64,000 nucleotides of DNA from Pyronema omphalodes (GCA_024516155.1 JAJJXM010000005.1:496001-560000), one strand, 5' to 3'; numbered from the stretch's first letter, positions 1 through 12,945 are shown. Notes: generated from the sequence alone by a model not told the origin. Numbers and translations: made by a program.

Positions 1-1249
1 TCAAGCACAAGGAGGACAGCAAGGAGTGGGATCCTTCGCTCCAGAAGCTTATCTACTCTGGTGATTACCCCCTAATTGCATGCGGTTTGCGCGCGCTTCT
101 GACTATGACATAGGTAAAATTTTGGCTGACGACAAGACCGTCGAGTTCTACAAGGTTGAGGAGAAGGGTTTTATTGTTTGTATGCTTGCAAAGGTTCGAC
201 ATTTTTACGGCTCCAATATTAAAGAGACAGCCAAACTAACATAAGTGAACAGCCCAAGCCCGCCCCTGCCGCTGCCCCCGCCGCTGCTGCACCCGCCGCT
301 GCCGCTCCTCCTGCCACCCCTGCTCAGACCAGAACTGTCGCACCGCCTTCAGCTCCTGCACCTGCAGCCGCAGCTGCGCCCGCTCGTGATGCAGCTCCCG
401 CTACACCCTCTCCTGCGCCCGCAGTATCGGCTGCATTCAATGATCCCTCTGCGCTTGCTTTGGGACCTCAGCTTAATGCTGCTATTAACGGCATGATGGA
501 GATGGGATTCCCTCGCGATGCGATTACCAGAGCCATGCGTGCCGCATTCAATAACCCCGACCGTGCCGTAGAGTACCTCATGTCCGGAATTCCGGACCAC
601 CTCCAAGAGCAGGCTCCCCGTGCCGCTCCTGCTGCTGCCGCTCCCGCCGCTCCTACCGCCCCCGCTGCTGCACAGCCCGCTGTCACTAGCAGCCAGCCTG
701 CTGCTGAGCCCGAGAACATCAACTTATTCGAGGCTGCCGCTGCTGCTGCTGCTGGTCGTGGTAACGCGGGTGCTAGAGCTTCCGGTGCTGCGGCCCTTGC
801 TGCTGCCGGTGTCGGTGGTTCCGCCCAGGGATTGGATTTTCTCCGCAACAACAGCCAGTTCCAACAACTTAGAAGGCTAGTCCAAGAATCTCCCCAGATG
901 TTGGAGCCTATCTTGCAGTCCGTTGGGCAAGGAAACCCCCAGCTTGCTTCCTTGATTTCTCAGAATCCCGATGCATTCTTATCGTTATTGGCTGAGGACG
1001 CCGACGATGGTTCCAACGAAATTATGGTTTCTGAGGAGGAGCACGCTGCTATTGAACGGGTATGAACTTACATATTCCTATTCTAATTTTTCGGTAGCTA
1101 ACAGAAAGACGTAGTTGTGCCAGCTTGGATTCCACCGGAATCTCGTTATCCAGGCTTACATGGCCTGTGACAAGGACGAAGAGGTTGCAGCTAATTATCT
1201 TTTCGACCACCCCGAAGATGACGACGACATGGAGGGAACTGGCGCGTAA
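1..1249 (+). CDS. RAD23: UV excision repair protein RAD23 (5' partial)
   Basis: Rad23 is a ubiquitin receptor that carries ubiquitylated substrates to the proteasome and, bound to Rad4/XPC, acts in nucleotide excision repair. I read exons <1-60, 114-193, 253-1059 and 1115-1249. The window opens inside the ubiquitin-like domain (QKLIYSGKIL, then [12 protein letters not shown]). An Ala/Pro linker follows, then UBA1 (about nt 460-600, [20 protein letters not shown]), an Ala-rich linker, the XPC-binding domain (about nt 829-1011, [16 protein letters not shown]) and C-terminal UBA2 (LCQLGF...[14 protein letters not shown]), which is interrupted by the last intron. All four family domains occur in the usual order, so the assignment is firm. 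The N-terminal part of the UBL domain and the start codon lie upstream of the window. The exact acceptor of intron 2 (252) was chosen to keep frame. Confidence 0.95.
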
Positions 1250-2171
1250 ACGTTGAGCCGCATTGGAGCAGAATGCATACGGTTGATGGAGTTGTTATAA
1301 TGGGCTTTTCTTCAGTTTCTTATTCTTCTTGGTACAATGCTACCATTAATGGTCGCTGTGTCCTCTCTTTCTTACTGATATTTTACACGGGTCGGTAGCT
1401 TTTGTACGTACTATGGGGCATTGGGTTGGCCAGTTTGTTTGCTTTTTCGCTTTTTGTTTTCGTTTTTGCTGCTTCCTTTGGTCTGGTAACAATTGGGCGA
1501 ATTCATGAGATATAATATGGATGCATATTCATGTTATAAAAATCTGGTATGCGGCGTGTCATAATTTGATTACTCGCGGGTTGGAGTATAAAATGCTACT
1601 TTTAATTGTAGTAGTTTATTAACCGTTATTCATGAATGAATACGCCGTGATGTTGTCATTCGGAAATGTGAAACATTTTTGCTAGTTCATGATGCACGAT
1701 GAGCCATACCGATTCTTTGTGAGCATGGCGCAGCAGAAAACTCATCACCTTTTTAAGCTCGTGCAAAATCTATCGACTACCTAACAGACCTCGTCTACCT
1801 ACCACTCCCTTCAAGATATATCCCGCGCTTCTTCACAAATTTTCAACCCATTTTTCCCGCGAGTTACAAATTCTCCTTTGAATTTCATATTTACAATCAT
1901 CCATCCTAAACTCTTGGCACATTTGTTAGCCCCGCCTCCCCCACCATCTCAGAGCCCCATCCTAACCCGCGTCTTGCAAGGAAATTCCAAACCGCCGCCA
2001 AAGAAATCCTAGACGACGACGCAGCAAGATCTTCTCGTTCTCCCGTTCCTTCATCACCCCGCCAACTTCACCACCACCGCGTCGCAACAAATTCTTACAC
2101 CGGAAATCTCCGCCACCTACGCATCACTACCCAATTTTTTTTTTTCAAGCAACCAATACAAATCAGAAATC
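1250..2171. other. Intergenic: RAD23 3' flank and eIF6 promoter/leader
   Basis: No coding region is supported. The right half (about 1780-2170) is strongly pyrimidine-rich, with a T10 run at about 2140-2148 just before the eIF6 start. This is the usual look of a highly expressed fungal promoter and leader. Confidence 0.5.
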
Positions 2172-3286
2172 ATGGCCGTCAGAGCACAGGTTTGTTGCCT
2201 GATAAAACTGGAACTTAACTGCGGATTTAAGAGTGAAAGCTAATGAGTTATACAGTTTGAGAACTCCAATGAGTATGCCTTTCTCCCTCGCCCATTACCT
2301 ATACGAACCTCGAATGCAGAGACTTCTTTCCTCACGGCGCCAGATTTCAATCATGCGAAGTTTTTTGCGCTGATGTTAACGGAACTCCAGGATCGGTGTC
2401 TTCGCAACCCTCACCAACTCCTACGCGCTTGTCGCCACCGGTGGTAGCATGAACTTCTACAGGTATGGTAGTTCTTTTGAGGAAGTTTGGTTTTACGGGA
2501 AAGTTTGCTGATTGAGGTTTTTGCAATTCAGTGTTTTCGAGGCCGAGCTCCAGGATATTATCCCTATCTGTACCACCAGCATTGCTGGAACTAGAATCGT
2601 TGGACGTTTGACTGCTGGGTAAGCTTTTCCCCTCTTCGGCATCCGTCTTTGGAACCCTTTCTTGATCTTGCTCTTGGCATCTTTTTGGATCAGGGTCCTT
2701 GCTTCTTACTTCCGGAACCTTGGTGCTAATATCGCCTAGTAACCGCCGCGGTCTTCTCCTCCCCACCTCCGCTACCGACCAAGAGCTTCAGCACATCCGT
2801 AACTCTATCCCCGACACCGTAAAGATACAGCGTGTTGAGGAACGTCTATCCGCGCTCGGAAACGTTATTTGCTGTAACGACCACGTCGCATTGGTACACC
2901 CTGACATTGAGCGTGAGACCGAAGAGATCATTGCCGATGTTCTTGGTGTCGAAGTTTTCCGTCAGACCATCTCCGAGAATGTTTTAGTCGGATCCTACTG
3001 TTCCTTGAGCAACCAGGGAGGAATTGTACACCCCAAGACTAGCATACAAGACCAGGATGAGCTTTCATCTTTGTTGCAGGTTCCTTTGGTTGCTGGTTCT
3101 ATCAACAGAGGTTCAAGTGTTGTTGGAGCTGGTATGGTAGTAAACGACTGGATGGCTGTTACTGGTCTCGACACAACTGCAACTGAGTTGTCCGTTATTG
3201 AGTCCGTGTTCAGACTTGGTGAGGGAATGCAGGCTGGAAACGTTGAGGGATCTCTTAGAGATGCTATGGTTGAGACTTTCTACTAA
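2172..3286 (+). CDS. TIF6: Eukaryotic translation initiation factor 6
   Basis: eIF6 binds the 60S subunit, is required for its nucleolar maturation and blocks premature joining to 40S until released by SBDS/EFL1. Five exons: 2172-2189, 2256-2272, 2391-2462, 2532-2618 and 2740-3286. The spliced protein is about 245 residues, the family's standard length, and is collinear with eIF6 throughout: it starts [20 protein letters not shown] and continues through [72 protein letters not shown] and [16 protein letters not shown]. The first two exons code for only a few residues each, so an open-frame scan sees only the last exon. The start is fixed by the conserved N-terminus. A poly-T and TA-repeat stretch follows the stop. 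Confidence 0.97.
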
Positions 3287-5820
3287 ATGTCTTGTCTTGT
3301 CTTGTTTCATCTCGGCTGTGGGGGATGTGGTGGGAGGGGGGTGGTTCTTCTGAAGGAATGGTGTTGCTGGATTGGGTCACTTTTTTTTAGCGCTCTTTCT
3401 TCGACTGTAAATGATGGGGGTAATTAACAAAAGCGCTGTTTTTTTTTATATATATATCTTACAGATATCCATGTCTGCTTCACAATAGCATTTTTTCTTG
3501 CTGGTTTGTAATTGTATCTTCTGGATGTTGATGTTTTTACTGTAGAAGTAAAACATTACCGGTATGGTGGATTATGATACCATTTTTCAACGTCATTGAA
3601 TTGAATAATTACAGTAATCAGTCGTTATGGATTATAGATGATGAAACTATGGTAGAAAGCTTGTCAGATGTCAAAGCCTATCTATGTATGTGTGTGCCTT
3701 GCAAATAAAAACCCTAAACAACCCCATACATATTACATTCTCGCTTGGTAGTTGATCGCTGCCATAATAACCGCTGTATGTACATACATACATAGATTCA
3801 ACCGCCTTCCGTACATAGTTTTGCCTAAATATCTGGCAATCTACACATCAAATACATATCCATTCCTCATGATACAAACCCTCCCACAAGAGCAGGTGTA
3901 TTCTCGGCATTACATATATACATGTATGTAGCCTAAATATAATTCCGTAAGTATATATATGTAGTACACATACATACAGAGTCCATGTCTCGTGCGTACG
4001 ACATGCCCCATGTTTATCAATGTTCCACAATACTGCACCTCGCTCAGAATAGTCGTGTGGTATTGCAATTACAGGGAAGGAGGGAATTGCATATGGAGTT
4101 TGTGGGGTTGCTGGGGTTGCTGGGTTCTATGGGTTCCCCTCTTTTAAGACTTTGCCCCTCCTTCATTCATTCACTTACAGCAGAGTGCCCACGGTTGAAA
4201 GTTCGTCGTTATATTCGCTCTTGACGATAAAATATCATCGATTCATGGATTGTTGAGCTGGTCATGGGTTAATTGGTATGTGTGTGGGATTTCTTTTCGA
4301 AGGCTACTGATGATGAATGGGCGGTATGATTAGGGGGATGGCGGGATGGCGGTATTACGAGATGGTGAGATGGCGGGATATCAAGCGGAGGTAAGATAAT
4401 GGGATCCCACGGTGCAATAGGTGAGCTTTTAGTTAAGATGAAGAAAGAAATGGCACTCCGTTGGAAGTATTGATAATTGATAACTGATGAGGATTATTGT
4501 AGGGGCGAGGATTGATACCGCTACCGCTGCCGATGATGAGACGAAACGAGACGACGACGGTTTATAGATATCGATAATGCAGCAAGATACGATTGGATTG
4601 GATTCTGCGATTATCTTGGCTCGTCTTGGATATTGAACGCTATGAAACGCTACTTCAGACTTTGACGGTATCGGGGATCATGATTATGATGCCTGGGTAT
4701 ATAGGTACGTCGCATTATCTTCTATTTCACCCCTCGCTACTCCCTCTCCCCCTCCCCCCTGCCTGAGATGATTACAACCTTTCATAAAGAAATCCCACAG
4801 AAAGAGTATTGTACCTAACCCCAAAGCCTTTTCGGGGCATTGAGGGTTAGGCATGATATTATGAGGAGATGAAATTGATAGTAGATATGATTTTTTGTTG
4901 CTGTTGAGGTTTAGTTAGGGCTGGGGAGCTGGGATTTGAGGGATGGGAATTGGGGTATGGGCTAAATTGTGTTCGTGGTGGTTAGGTGGTTGGTTAGGGA
5001 GGGATTTTGGGGTACGATCAGTCACTCTGTGAAAGATTGTTTTGGATATTATTGTCCTGTGGTATGTTGGGAAGATTTGTCTTCATAATAGAGGGAGGGG
5101 AATATTGCTAACAAGTTCCAAGATGCAGCAGCTCGCAGTCCGGACTGAAAGCACGGTACACCGAAGAGCGAAAGCTACAACTCAACGATAGCCTGAAAAT
5201 TCTCAGACGATGTGTTGCAGTATGTGGTGGTATGTAACCACCATGATTCCCTTCCTGATATATGAATCAGACTCATCCATGAGTTCTTACCGAAATGATT
5301 AATCAATCAATGATTGTCCACATCCATCCGAATGCCTCCTTTAATTAGGAGCTTGGGGATTAACCTTTGTTGCCTACTAATGACTTTTTTGTTTCTCTTC
5401 TGCTTCTTACAGTATGCCTACTTTGATAACTTCGCTGACGACTGCTTGGAGGTGATGGATTACAGCTTTTCAGAAACTTGTCGAATGCGTCGAAGGCTCA
5501 TCAAAGGTATGCTGGCAATTTCCTTAATTCAGCTACTCCAACTCTCTCGGCTTCGAGTCTTGGATTCGCTTTCCCCGACTATTCTACTTTGCAATAGGAA
5601 TGATTATCCACCGGCTTCAAGCCACAAATCCCAGATCACAATCCAACGGTTGTATGCTGGCAAATCTATCTTACATATTTAATATGATATCCTATCTCCC
5701 TGATCTAATACTGTTATAATCAATGTTATGAAGGGAGATTGATCTGTTAACCTACCCCAATCCATCCAGATTCACGCCATTTCCGTTTCGTGGTATTCGG
5801 TTCGCAATTTTGGATCAACG

Positions 5821-5854
5821 AAGCTAGAAGCTAGAAGCTAGAAGTTGGAAGCTA
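5821..5854. repeat. 7-bp tandem repeat (AAGCTAG)
   Basis: Five consecutive copies of AAGCTAG, the fourth diverged to AAGTTGG. They lie in intergenic DNA and are seen directly in the sequence. Confidence 0.85.
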
Positions 5855-6140
5855 GATGCCAGAATCCATAAACTCCAGAAGCCAATCCGTTCAAACCCGA
5901 ATCAACCACCAGAGCATCCTACAGCTCCTCACAGGATTTGATCATTAACGGCAGCCTTTCGTATGGTATACACTCCCTCCATTCCTCAACCTGCCTGGCA
6001 TGTCACTAGTTCTTGTCCAGTCTATATATCAGCTGGATATGATGATACCATCCCATCTTTTCACTATCTTCCCGTTCTGAAGATTATCATGTTGATTGGA
6101 TATTTTTTAACTCTCTTCTGATCCTGTCTATTTTTTCTCA

Positions 6141-6180
6141 CTTTTGGCTTTTGGCTTTTGGCTTTTGGCTTTTGGCTTTG
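6141..6180. repeat. 7-bp tandem repeat (CTTTTGG)
   Basis: Five exact copies of CTTTTGG followed by a partial one. The repeat is intergenic and seen directly. Confidence 0.9.
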
Positions 6181-8394
6181 TGTGCTTGGAGTGGTGTTGC
6201 TGATGTGGTGATAGCTAAAGGAACCATGGTTGTGTGGGTGTATTAGATATGTTTAGGTATGTCCAGGTGTGTTAAGTTTCTATTACTTTCCCGGGGGAAA
6301 TAAAACGCCCTTTACAACGATCTTTGGTATACACAAAGATGCTTGAGGACTGAGGTATACTATGATGATACAATTCCGCTTAATCCGACACCCAGCTGTG
6401 GAAAAGCAAGATATTATATTCTGAACCTTTCAACATGCTCCATCTCACCACCGGGCACATTCAGTCCTCCATAACCTTAGCACACCCAACTAACGCTCTG
6501 TGGGTAGCAGGTTCAGCCAACCGAAAGCCCGAAGCTAGTCGAAAAACTCAAAGCAGGACAAAGGTATATTGCGTTATATTCCAAGTCAGTTTTTTTATTA
6601 CTTCAAGTTACTTGTTGAGGTATTGAAGTGCTGTGATGGCCAGCAAAGCTTGCACTGCGAGCACTCACTGCCTGCACTTACTCCTTGTCCATATGATTAA
6701 GATAAGATGTATTAGCTCCTGAATCCCGCATGGGATCCATGTGGAGTGTGAAGAAATCCGATATATGAATGGGCTTTTTTTTTCATAATTTTATTCTTTC
6801 TTACGGTATTCTTGATATAGGATGAGCTGACATGTTATGTGTGATGGGGTTGAGAAGTAGGGGAGATGCCTGTTGCGGATGGATGAATTATAGTGAATTA
6901 TAGGATAAACAAATGTTTGATTTTGTATTCGGTGGTGGATGATGAGTTGGTATGGCTTGTGTGTTTTTCTTTGGATAGTACTGTCAGAAGTTAGTATTGT
7001 AAAGATATATTACAAATGAAACATGTTTGATGGCTATCCAAACCATATGGTGGTGATGATAATCCGTAATCATTGCATCTCACTCGCACTCAAAGTGCTT
7101 CCTCGAGATTTCCTCTGCCCCCTCACCTCCTGCTCCATCCTGCCACTCTCTTCACGCTTCTTATAAGTCCATTAAGTACAGATTTGGTTGGACAAATTAT
7201 TCATATTGATTAGCACTGTTTGCAAATGGCTCCAAATTAGTCCTGATTCATAGTTTCATCAAACATCATTGGAATTTAACTCCTTCGATTCTTTTTGAGC
7301 CACAGTTATTCAATACTCATCAACTGTACACCATCGGTGAAACTTTGGCCGTAGTAAAGATACTCTGTAAAACATGGTGCTAGAGGACATTTGTTATCAT
7401 ACTGATTGATGGGCTAATTCTGCATGCATATGAGCTTAGCCAACGTTCGTCAATTCGTTCACTATGTCTTTGGTTGCGACGTTTGTAGAAAGTAGTATGA
7501 TACTGAAAAGCTTTGTATGTAAGTAAGCAAGAGAATTCCGTGGTTCGGTGTTGTCCCCACATGTGGCTGGTGAAGACTGTCAAGCCGTTAAACTCCACGC
7601 TGTCATCATAGACATAATTTTGTATCCAGTTCACCGGTAGACTGAAGCTCGGGTGCATAATGACCGGAGATGCAGGGAAGCATTGCAGTTGAGTAGCACG
7701 ACTAGATCTTGTCACTGGAAATCTGTATCGGTTTCCATTCCGCCCCGTCATCGAGACTAATTGGTATTCAAATGAATACCTGGAGAAACATCACCATTAA
7801 TATTTGAGCACATTCCCCAACTTCGGACCCGCTTCCGTAGCTCGTCCGGTGTCACAGTCCATCTGTAGATAGTCGCCCGTAGAGAACTTTTTCGTTGTCA
7901 TCTGTCATCATATCATCTCGTTTCTCATATCCCGATTGCTCTAGGGTTCACGGCAGTGACAAACTCCGGGTGCGCTTACAGACTCATCTCTGCAGCCACC
8001 GTCACGACCGGTGAAAGTCACGTCTTCAATCTAAGGGAAAAAAAACAAACATCGAAACCCAATCCTATCCCTTTCCCCTCCATCGTGAGAATTCCCTGAC
8101 CTTTAAACGACCTTGGCGGTTGTTGGTTTCCGTTGTCGAAGGGCTGAACGAAGTTAAAGTCCAGACCCCGCAGCTCTCCTGCAACTACAGGGTTCACGTG
8201 CCCGTCTCCCCACTTTAGCCATATTTATCCCTACTAGCCCGGTTGCCGCCGAGGCTAGCCCTCACAGAGCCAAAGTAAACAAAACCTTCACGAGTCTCGC
8301 TTGACCGATCACGTCGCGTATAGCAGAGTACCAACATATCAACACCATCTACGACACCGTGACGACCGCCTACGCGTAGGCGGTATCAGAAATT

Positions 8395-11025
8395 ATGCTT
8401 AACTGGCTCATTGGCGGTACTGAGCAGCAACAGCAGCAACCGAGAGCTCAGACACCACCACAAGGTACGATCTCCGTGATCTTAGAGATACTATACGCGG
8501 TATACCGATGTTAGGGCCAAACATGCTGAGAAGACCCATGAGACACAGAATACGCAGAACCCAACGCCCCCGAAACTCCCGCCGCATTATTCGCCGTTAA
8601 AGCCTTCCGTACAGCAATATTTGGAACACCGGCACCCACTAGAAGAGCATACCGTCAGGACACCCAGCAACCCCAATCACAGCTTCCCCACCCGACCGAA
8701 TCAACTTCTACCTCAGATGATCCATTCAAAAGCGGTCCTAGTAAATCCACCTCCGCTACAGCTTCCAATGAAATCGTCCCGCCCTTTCGCCCCTCGCAGC
8801 GGAAACGCCTGTCGACCTCCGAAGATCGTAAGAAGCTCGACCTCGATGGTGGAAAGCCGTTCCAGCTTCAGCCTCATACCAACATCTTCGAACCCAAGCC
8901 GATTCCGCTACCACCGAAAATGGAGGATTACCAAGAACCCCCACGACCTATGAGTCCTACAAAGGGAATCTTGATGACTCCAGGTGCGAACGGTGGTAGA
9001 AGGAAGGCTGTTACATTCGATTCTGGTACAAAGAAAGAGGATGAGGCGAAACCTACAACGGCGGCAAGGATTAGAAGTGGGATTCCAGCGGATTGTCCGG
9101 GAAAGTTTCCATCCCCGTGGACTCCTAGAACGAGTACACCGAGAGCGAGCTTTGGGACATCCTCTGGGAAGCCATCGGCATCTGGATTGGGCTCTGGACT
9201 TGCGCCGTCACCCGGGAGTCTTGAAGAGACCTCGTTACCGACCGAAACTGCGACTAAGAAACGTAGTGGATTTAGGTTCCAGGTTACAGAGCACACTCGC
9301 ATTGAGGATATTCTAAAAGAGGAGGATGATGATGCAGTTGAACTTCCTTTCTTCCAGGAAGGAGAGTTAACTGCAGACATGACTGCACCCAAGTCAGCCA
9401 GTGGAAAGTACTGGAAGGATCACGCGGAGAATATCGAGGGTATGGCGGTGAGGAAAATTGGCTACTTCAAGGAGCGCTACGAGCTTGCTTTCGAATACGC
9501 CAAGAGAAAAGATGAATTTTGTGTCAATCTCAGCGAGAAGATCAGAGAATATTACGAAAAGAATAGGCTTCTTAAGGATGAAATCAAGAGATTGAACAGA
9601 CTCAACCAGTTCGCCAATACACCAGAAGGGCAAGCTCTTGGAGATGCTATGCGGATGCTTCAAGAAAAGGAAGCCCGTATCTCACAGAACGAGGAGGAAA
9701 TGGCAGGAATGCAACTTCTACTCGACCAGCGTGAACAGAATATCGCCGAACTGTCGATGTCCATGTACGGTCCCAATGGATCAAGCTCGGAGTCAGTGGA
9801 GGAGCTTAAGAAGAAGCTCCGTCAAGCTAGAGAGGAAGTCAAGGAGCTTGGTCCTCTGCGGGCGGAATATCGCATCAGCAAGACTAAAATCAGTCAGTTG
9901 GAGAAGGAGAAAGAGAACCTTGAGGCTCAGCTTGACCGTATGAAGTCCGTCGGAATTGACGAAAGCAGAATGAGTGTTAGATCCACCTCCGAAGCCCGTC
10001 TACGCAACAAAATCGAGGAACTTGAGAAGGAAAAGCGTGATCTCAAGGCTGAACTCAGGTCAAAGCAGATAGAGGCGTCTAAGGAGCGTCGGGATTCTGA
10101 GAAGACCCTAAGGTCCGAGATTGCGGATCTGAAAGCAAAGATCATGCACGAAGAACTCGACCGAAAGGAGCTTGCTAGCGAATCCGAGAGGCAGAAGGAA
10201 ATTATCCAAAGCCTCGAAATGGACCTCATTAAAGCCACCTCTGCAAAGACCGCTGCTCGTTTTGCCGGTGCTGACAACAACACCGAAAACTGGCAGAAGA
10301 AGCACGATGAAGCTATGGAGGAGCTCCGTCTTGCAAGAGAGGAAATCCAGATCCTCAAGCAGATGCAACCTGAGCGTCCCACCCTCTCCCGCTTCCGCAA
10401 CCACTCTGTCACCATGGCCGACGCCCCCGCCGTCGAAGTAAAGAAAGAGGAGCACACGCCTAAGAAACGTCTAGCTTCCTCCAGGGACTCGGGTGCTTCC
10501 AGCGGCCTCCCCACTCTCGACCGGTCACTTGCAGCTAGAAGCATCAACCGTGGTGTGACTCCTCGGAAGACAGCAGGTGCGATCCATTTCGGCGAATCTA
10601 CCACCAAAGACCGCATAACACCCCGGAAGGTTTCTTCCTCCCTTTTCGGATTCGACCCCAAGCCTTATGACGACTTGGCGGACTCATCCGTTTTCACTCT
10701 TCCACCTATTACCGACGGAGAAAACGACATGGAAAACACAACCCCCAAACCAACAACATTCAATGATACCATCGAATTTGGGGAGGAAACCTTTGCCAGT
10801 ATGAAGAGGCTTAAGGCTTCCCCCAGACCGGCTATGGTCCATCTCGAAATGTCACCGAGTCCGGCGAAGAGGAGGAACTATGGCAGTGCTAAGAAACCCG
10901 CTGCGATACAACAAACTAGCAAACCTATATTTAGTGATCCAGCGAGACAGGCAGCGGCGGAGAAGAGGTTGGCAGAGAGGAAAGCGAAGAGGATGGCGCA
11001 AAGAAATGCAACAGAAGCGAAATAA
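8395..11025 (+). CDS. Spindle pole body-associated protein, Cut12 family
   Basis: Cut12-family proteins sit at the spindle pole body and, in fission yeast, help activate bipolar spindle formation through Plo1 and PP1. Two exons (8395-8464 and 8549-11025) give about 848 residues. The first exon codes for MLNWLIGGTEQQQQQ, a short start I chose because it splices in frame into a long open frame. Family hallmarks are the block SPTKGILMTPG...RRKAVTF (residues about 159-180) and the conserved stretch beginning SGKYWKDHAENIEGMA at about residue 308, which leads into a long coiled coil (about 320-610) of E/K/R/L heptads. The tail is disordered and basic (RLAERKAKRMAQR). KAVTF fits the PP1-docking RVxF pattern. 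The family assignment rests on remembered motifs, not a search. Confidence 0.8.
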
Positions 11026-12716
11026 GGCAAAGGCGGCTTAATGTATGATATTTGGACACAGTTTTTGTTTCTTTTGTTTATCTTTGGAGACGTTTGGGCA
11101 TTGTATGGGCGTTGACTTGATTACAATTTTCCTATTTTATGTTTGCTGGGAATACCTATGGATTGGATTTTGGGAGTAGCAGATTGAAGATTTGGAATGG
11201 ACTTGTTTTATGGGCGGTTTGGAGGGGTTTGGCTTATCATTGAGGAATAGAACACATGCGTTGTGATATTTTCTACGGACATTCGAGATGAAAATGATGT
11301 TTTAATTGCGTCTTGATCTTTTGTTCTACCTATATGTAGCTTGCAGAAATACAGAATCTTAACTTCGGGGAGTTATTTTGGATGAAATGAATGTTCAAGA
11401 GCTAGCTCTAACGAACTTCAATCTATAGGCCAGCTTTGACCGCAAGCACTCTCCGCTGCTTGGTGAGCGAGCATGCATAAGTTCGGACAGCGAAGCGGGA
11501 TTGAAGTTCATGAAGCGGCTCTGAAAAGCTTGTTTTCTTCAGGTGAGCTCTTTGGTCACGGGAGATTTCAGCCTTGTTTCTAGGCCCTTTAGTTCGCAAG
11601 TGCGCACCAGCACCGCGATGATACTGCCGTTCCATTTTCGATTTTCGCCCGAAGAAACCGTGGGTGAACACTGGTTTAAGATCAAGTAGAAAGCTGTAGG
11701 TCCGGTTTAAGAAGCCGCATTTGAAATATGTGGATTCAAGCAGAGCAAGCACTGTTTTTAAATAAGTGTCTAAGTTACGAGGGGCTTCAGCCTTGAATCT
11801 ACAGCGAGTCCCTTATCGGACGGCAAAATCCAAGCTCCATGTTTTTACTCCATCTGCCAAAACACCAAACCCTTGAAACAAAAACGCGGCACATATGAGG
11901 TTTTTGAAACCATACTGGGCATCGGGCCTTCTTATAACCAAGAAACTGCGGCCCGTCTCAAAATTTCTGTAAAATTTCTGCGAATTTTCTGCCGTTGACC
12001 CTGGCAAAGCGGGGTACTGATGCTGCCAGCGTGCGTCATAGTTTCTCACTAGCAGCACCACCTGCGAGGAATTCTGTCGCGTTTTATGCGGCTCAAAAAT
12101 CGCGGCCGCGGCACATCAGGAGTCGTGATGCTTAGGCAGATGTTAAAAGCTCTGGATTCAGCAGCAACAATTCTGGTTCACGGTAACAGCATACCTTCTC
12201 GTGACAACGCAGTAGAACTGAAACAATTTTCCAAGGAAGCCAAAGTTCACCGGACGCCTGGAATAGAGTGAAAATCTTCCGAACACAGCAATGTGCTCAA
12301 AAGTTCAGAAGATGTCAAACAAGTTCCACAAAAATATCATGACTGTACAGAAAATGAACCGTATGTGATTATTTCTCGATGAAGTGAAGTGTACAAGTGC
12401 AAAAGTGCTCCTCAATGCTCAATTCGACCCTTCGAAATCGGCGAAAATGTTGTGATCAGCGTCTGTGTATCCAAAATACCAAGCGTCGACCTGACCCGTC
12501 GGCGAATGTTGCATAGCCCTACCGTTTACTGCGGCGTTGTGCTGTTGCTGCGCAGCGGCGAAGTTACAAGTATAGGGTTACGGCCCTGAAACGTCACGAG
12601 ACTGGTCCGCACAGTCCCGCCACAATGGGACTAGCTTTCCCCACTGCACACGATAAAGATACCATCCATAAGTCGCAACTGGAACTTCTCTCTCCAGTCA
12701 CTCATCGATCTTCACA
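11026..12716. other. Intergenic between Cut12-like gene and eL41
   Basis: No gene is supported. Minus-strand open frames at 11423-11752 and 11813-12061 lack recognisable motifs and splice continuity. The last 200 bases form the eL41 promoter, with a telomere-like TAGGGTTA element listed separately. Confidence 0.4.
12573..12580 (+). promoter_or_regulatory. TAGGGTTA element upstream of eL41
   Basis: The octamer TAGGGTTA lies about 140 bases upstream of the eL41 start codon. Tbf1-type telomere-repeat binding factors use this kind of site (TAGGGTT/AACCCTA) at ribosomal protein genes in many fungi. The motif is seen directly; its use here is inference. Confidence 0.35.
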
Positions 12717-12945
12717 ATGTACGTTGGCAACCCCACCTTTTACTGAATTCGGCTTCGGCTTCGGCTTCGGTTTCTATTATTGCGATAAATACTAATGTTT
12801 AATCAATAGGAGAGCTAAGTGGAGAAAGAAGCGCGTTCGCCGTCTCAAGCGCAAGAGAAGAAAGACTAGAGCCAGATCGTAAGCATTCCCGACTCGACGA
12901 GAATTTCCTTTGGGAGCATCTACTAACTGCCTATGCAGCAAATAA
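12717..12945 (+). CDS. RPL41: 60S ribosomal protein eL41
   Basis: eL41 is the smallest ribosomal protein, a single very basic helix near the 60S/40S interface. Exons 12717-12718, 12810-12878 and 12939-12945 join to a 25-residue protein (MRAKWRKKRVRRLKRKRRKT, then RARSK) and a stop. It matches eL41 of other fungi almost residue for residue. The first intron splits the start codon: the AT at 12717-12718 pairs with the G at 12810. The second intron (GTAAGC...CTATGCAG) splits the serine codon near the C-terminus. Both introns have normal GT/AG ends and TACTAAY-like branch sites. The gene is too short and fragmented for open-frame scanning, but the exact match to the family leaves little doubt. 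Confidence 0.97.

Larger units (their letters stand above)
3287..8394. other. Long intergenic region without a recognisable gene
   Basis: About 5.1 kb with no coding region I can support. Open frames here (for example 5314-5682 plus and 7380-7751 minus) have no recognisable domain, weak codon character and no convincing splice partners. The stretch holds TA and CATA runs (about 3440-3460 and 3775-3970), GGGATGGC-like repeats (4320-4385), and two 7-bp tandem arrays listed separately. It includes the eIF6 3' end and the promoter of the Cut12-like gene. Confidence 0.5.

Noticed and set aside
5314..5682. A 122-residue plus-strand frame with a hydrophobic N-terminus.
   Set aside because: No recognisable domain, no conserved signal and no clear promoter or splice context; judged chance in a long intergenic region.
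11423..12061. Two minus-strand frames of 109 and 82 residues between the Cut12-like gene and eL41.
   Set aside because: Composition is not protein-like, the frames are not in register and no intron joins them convincingly.
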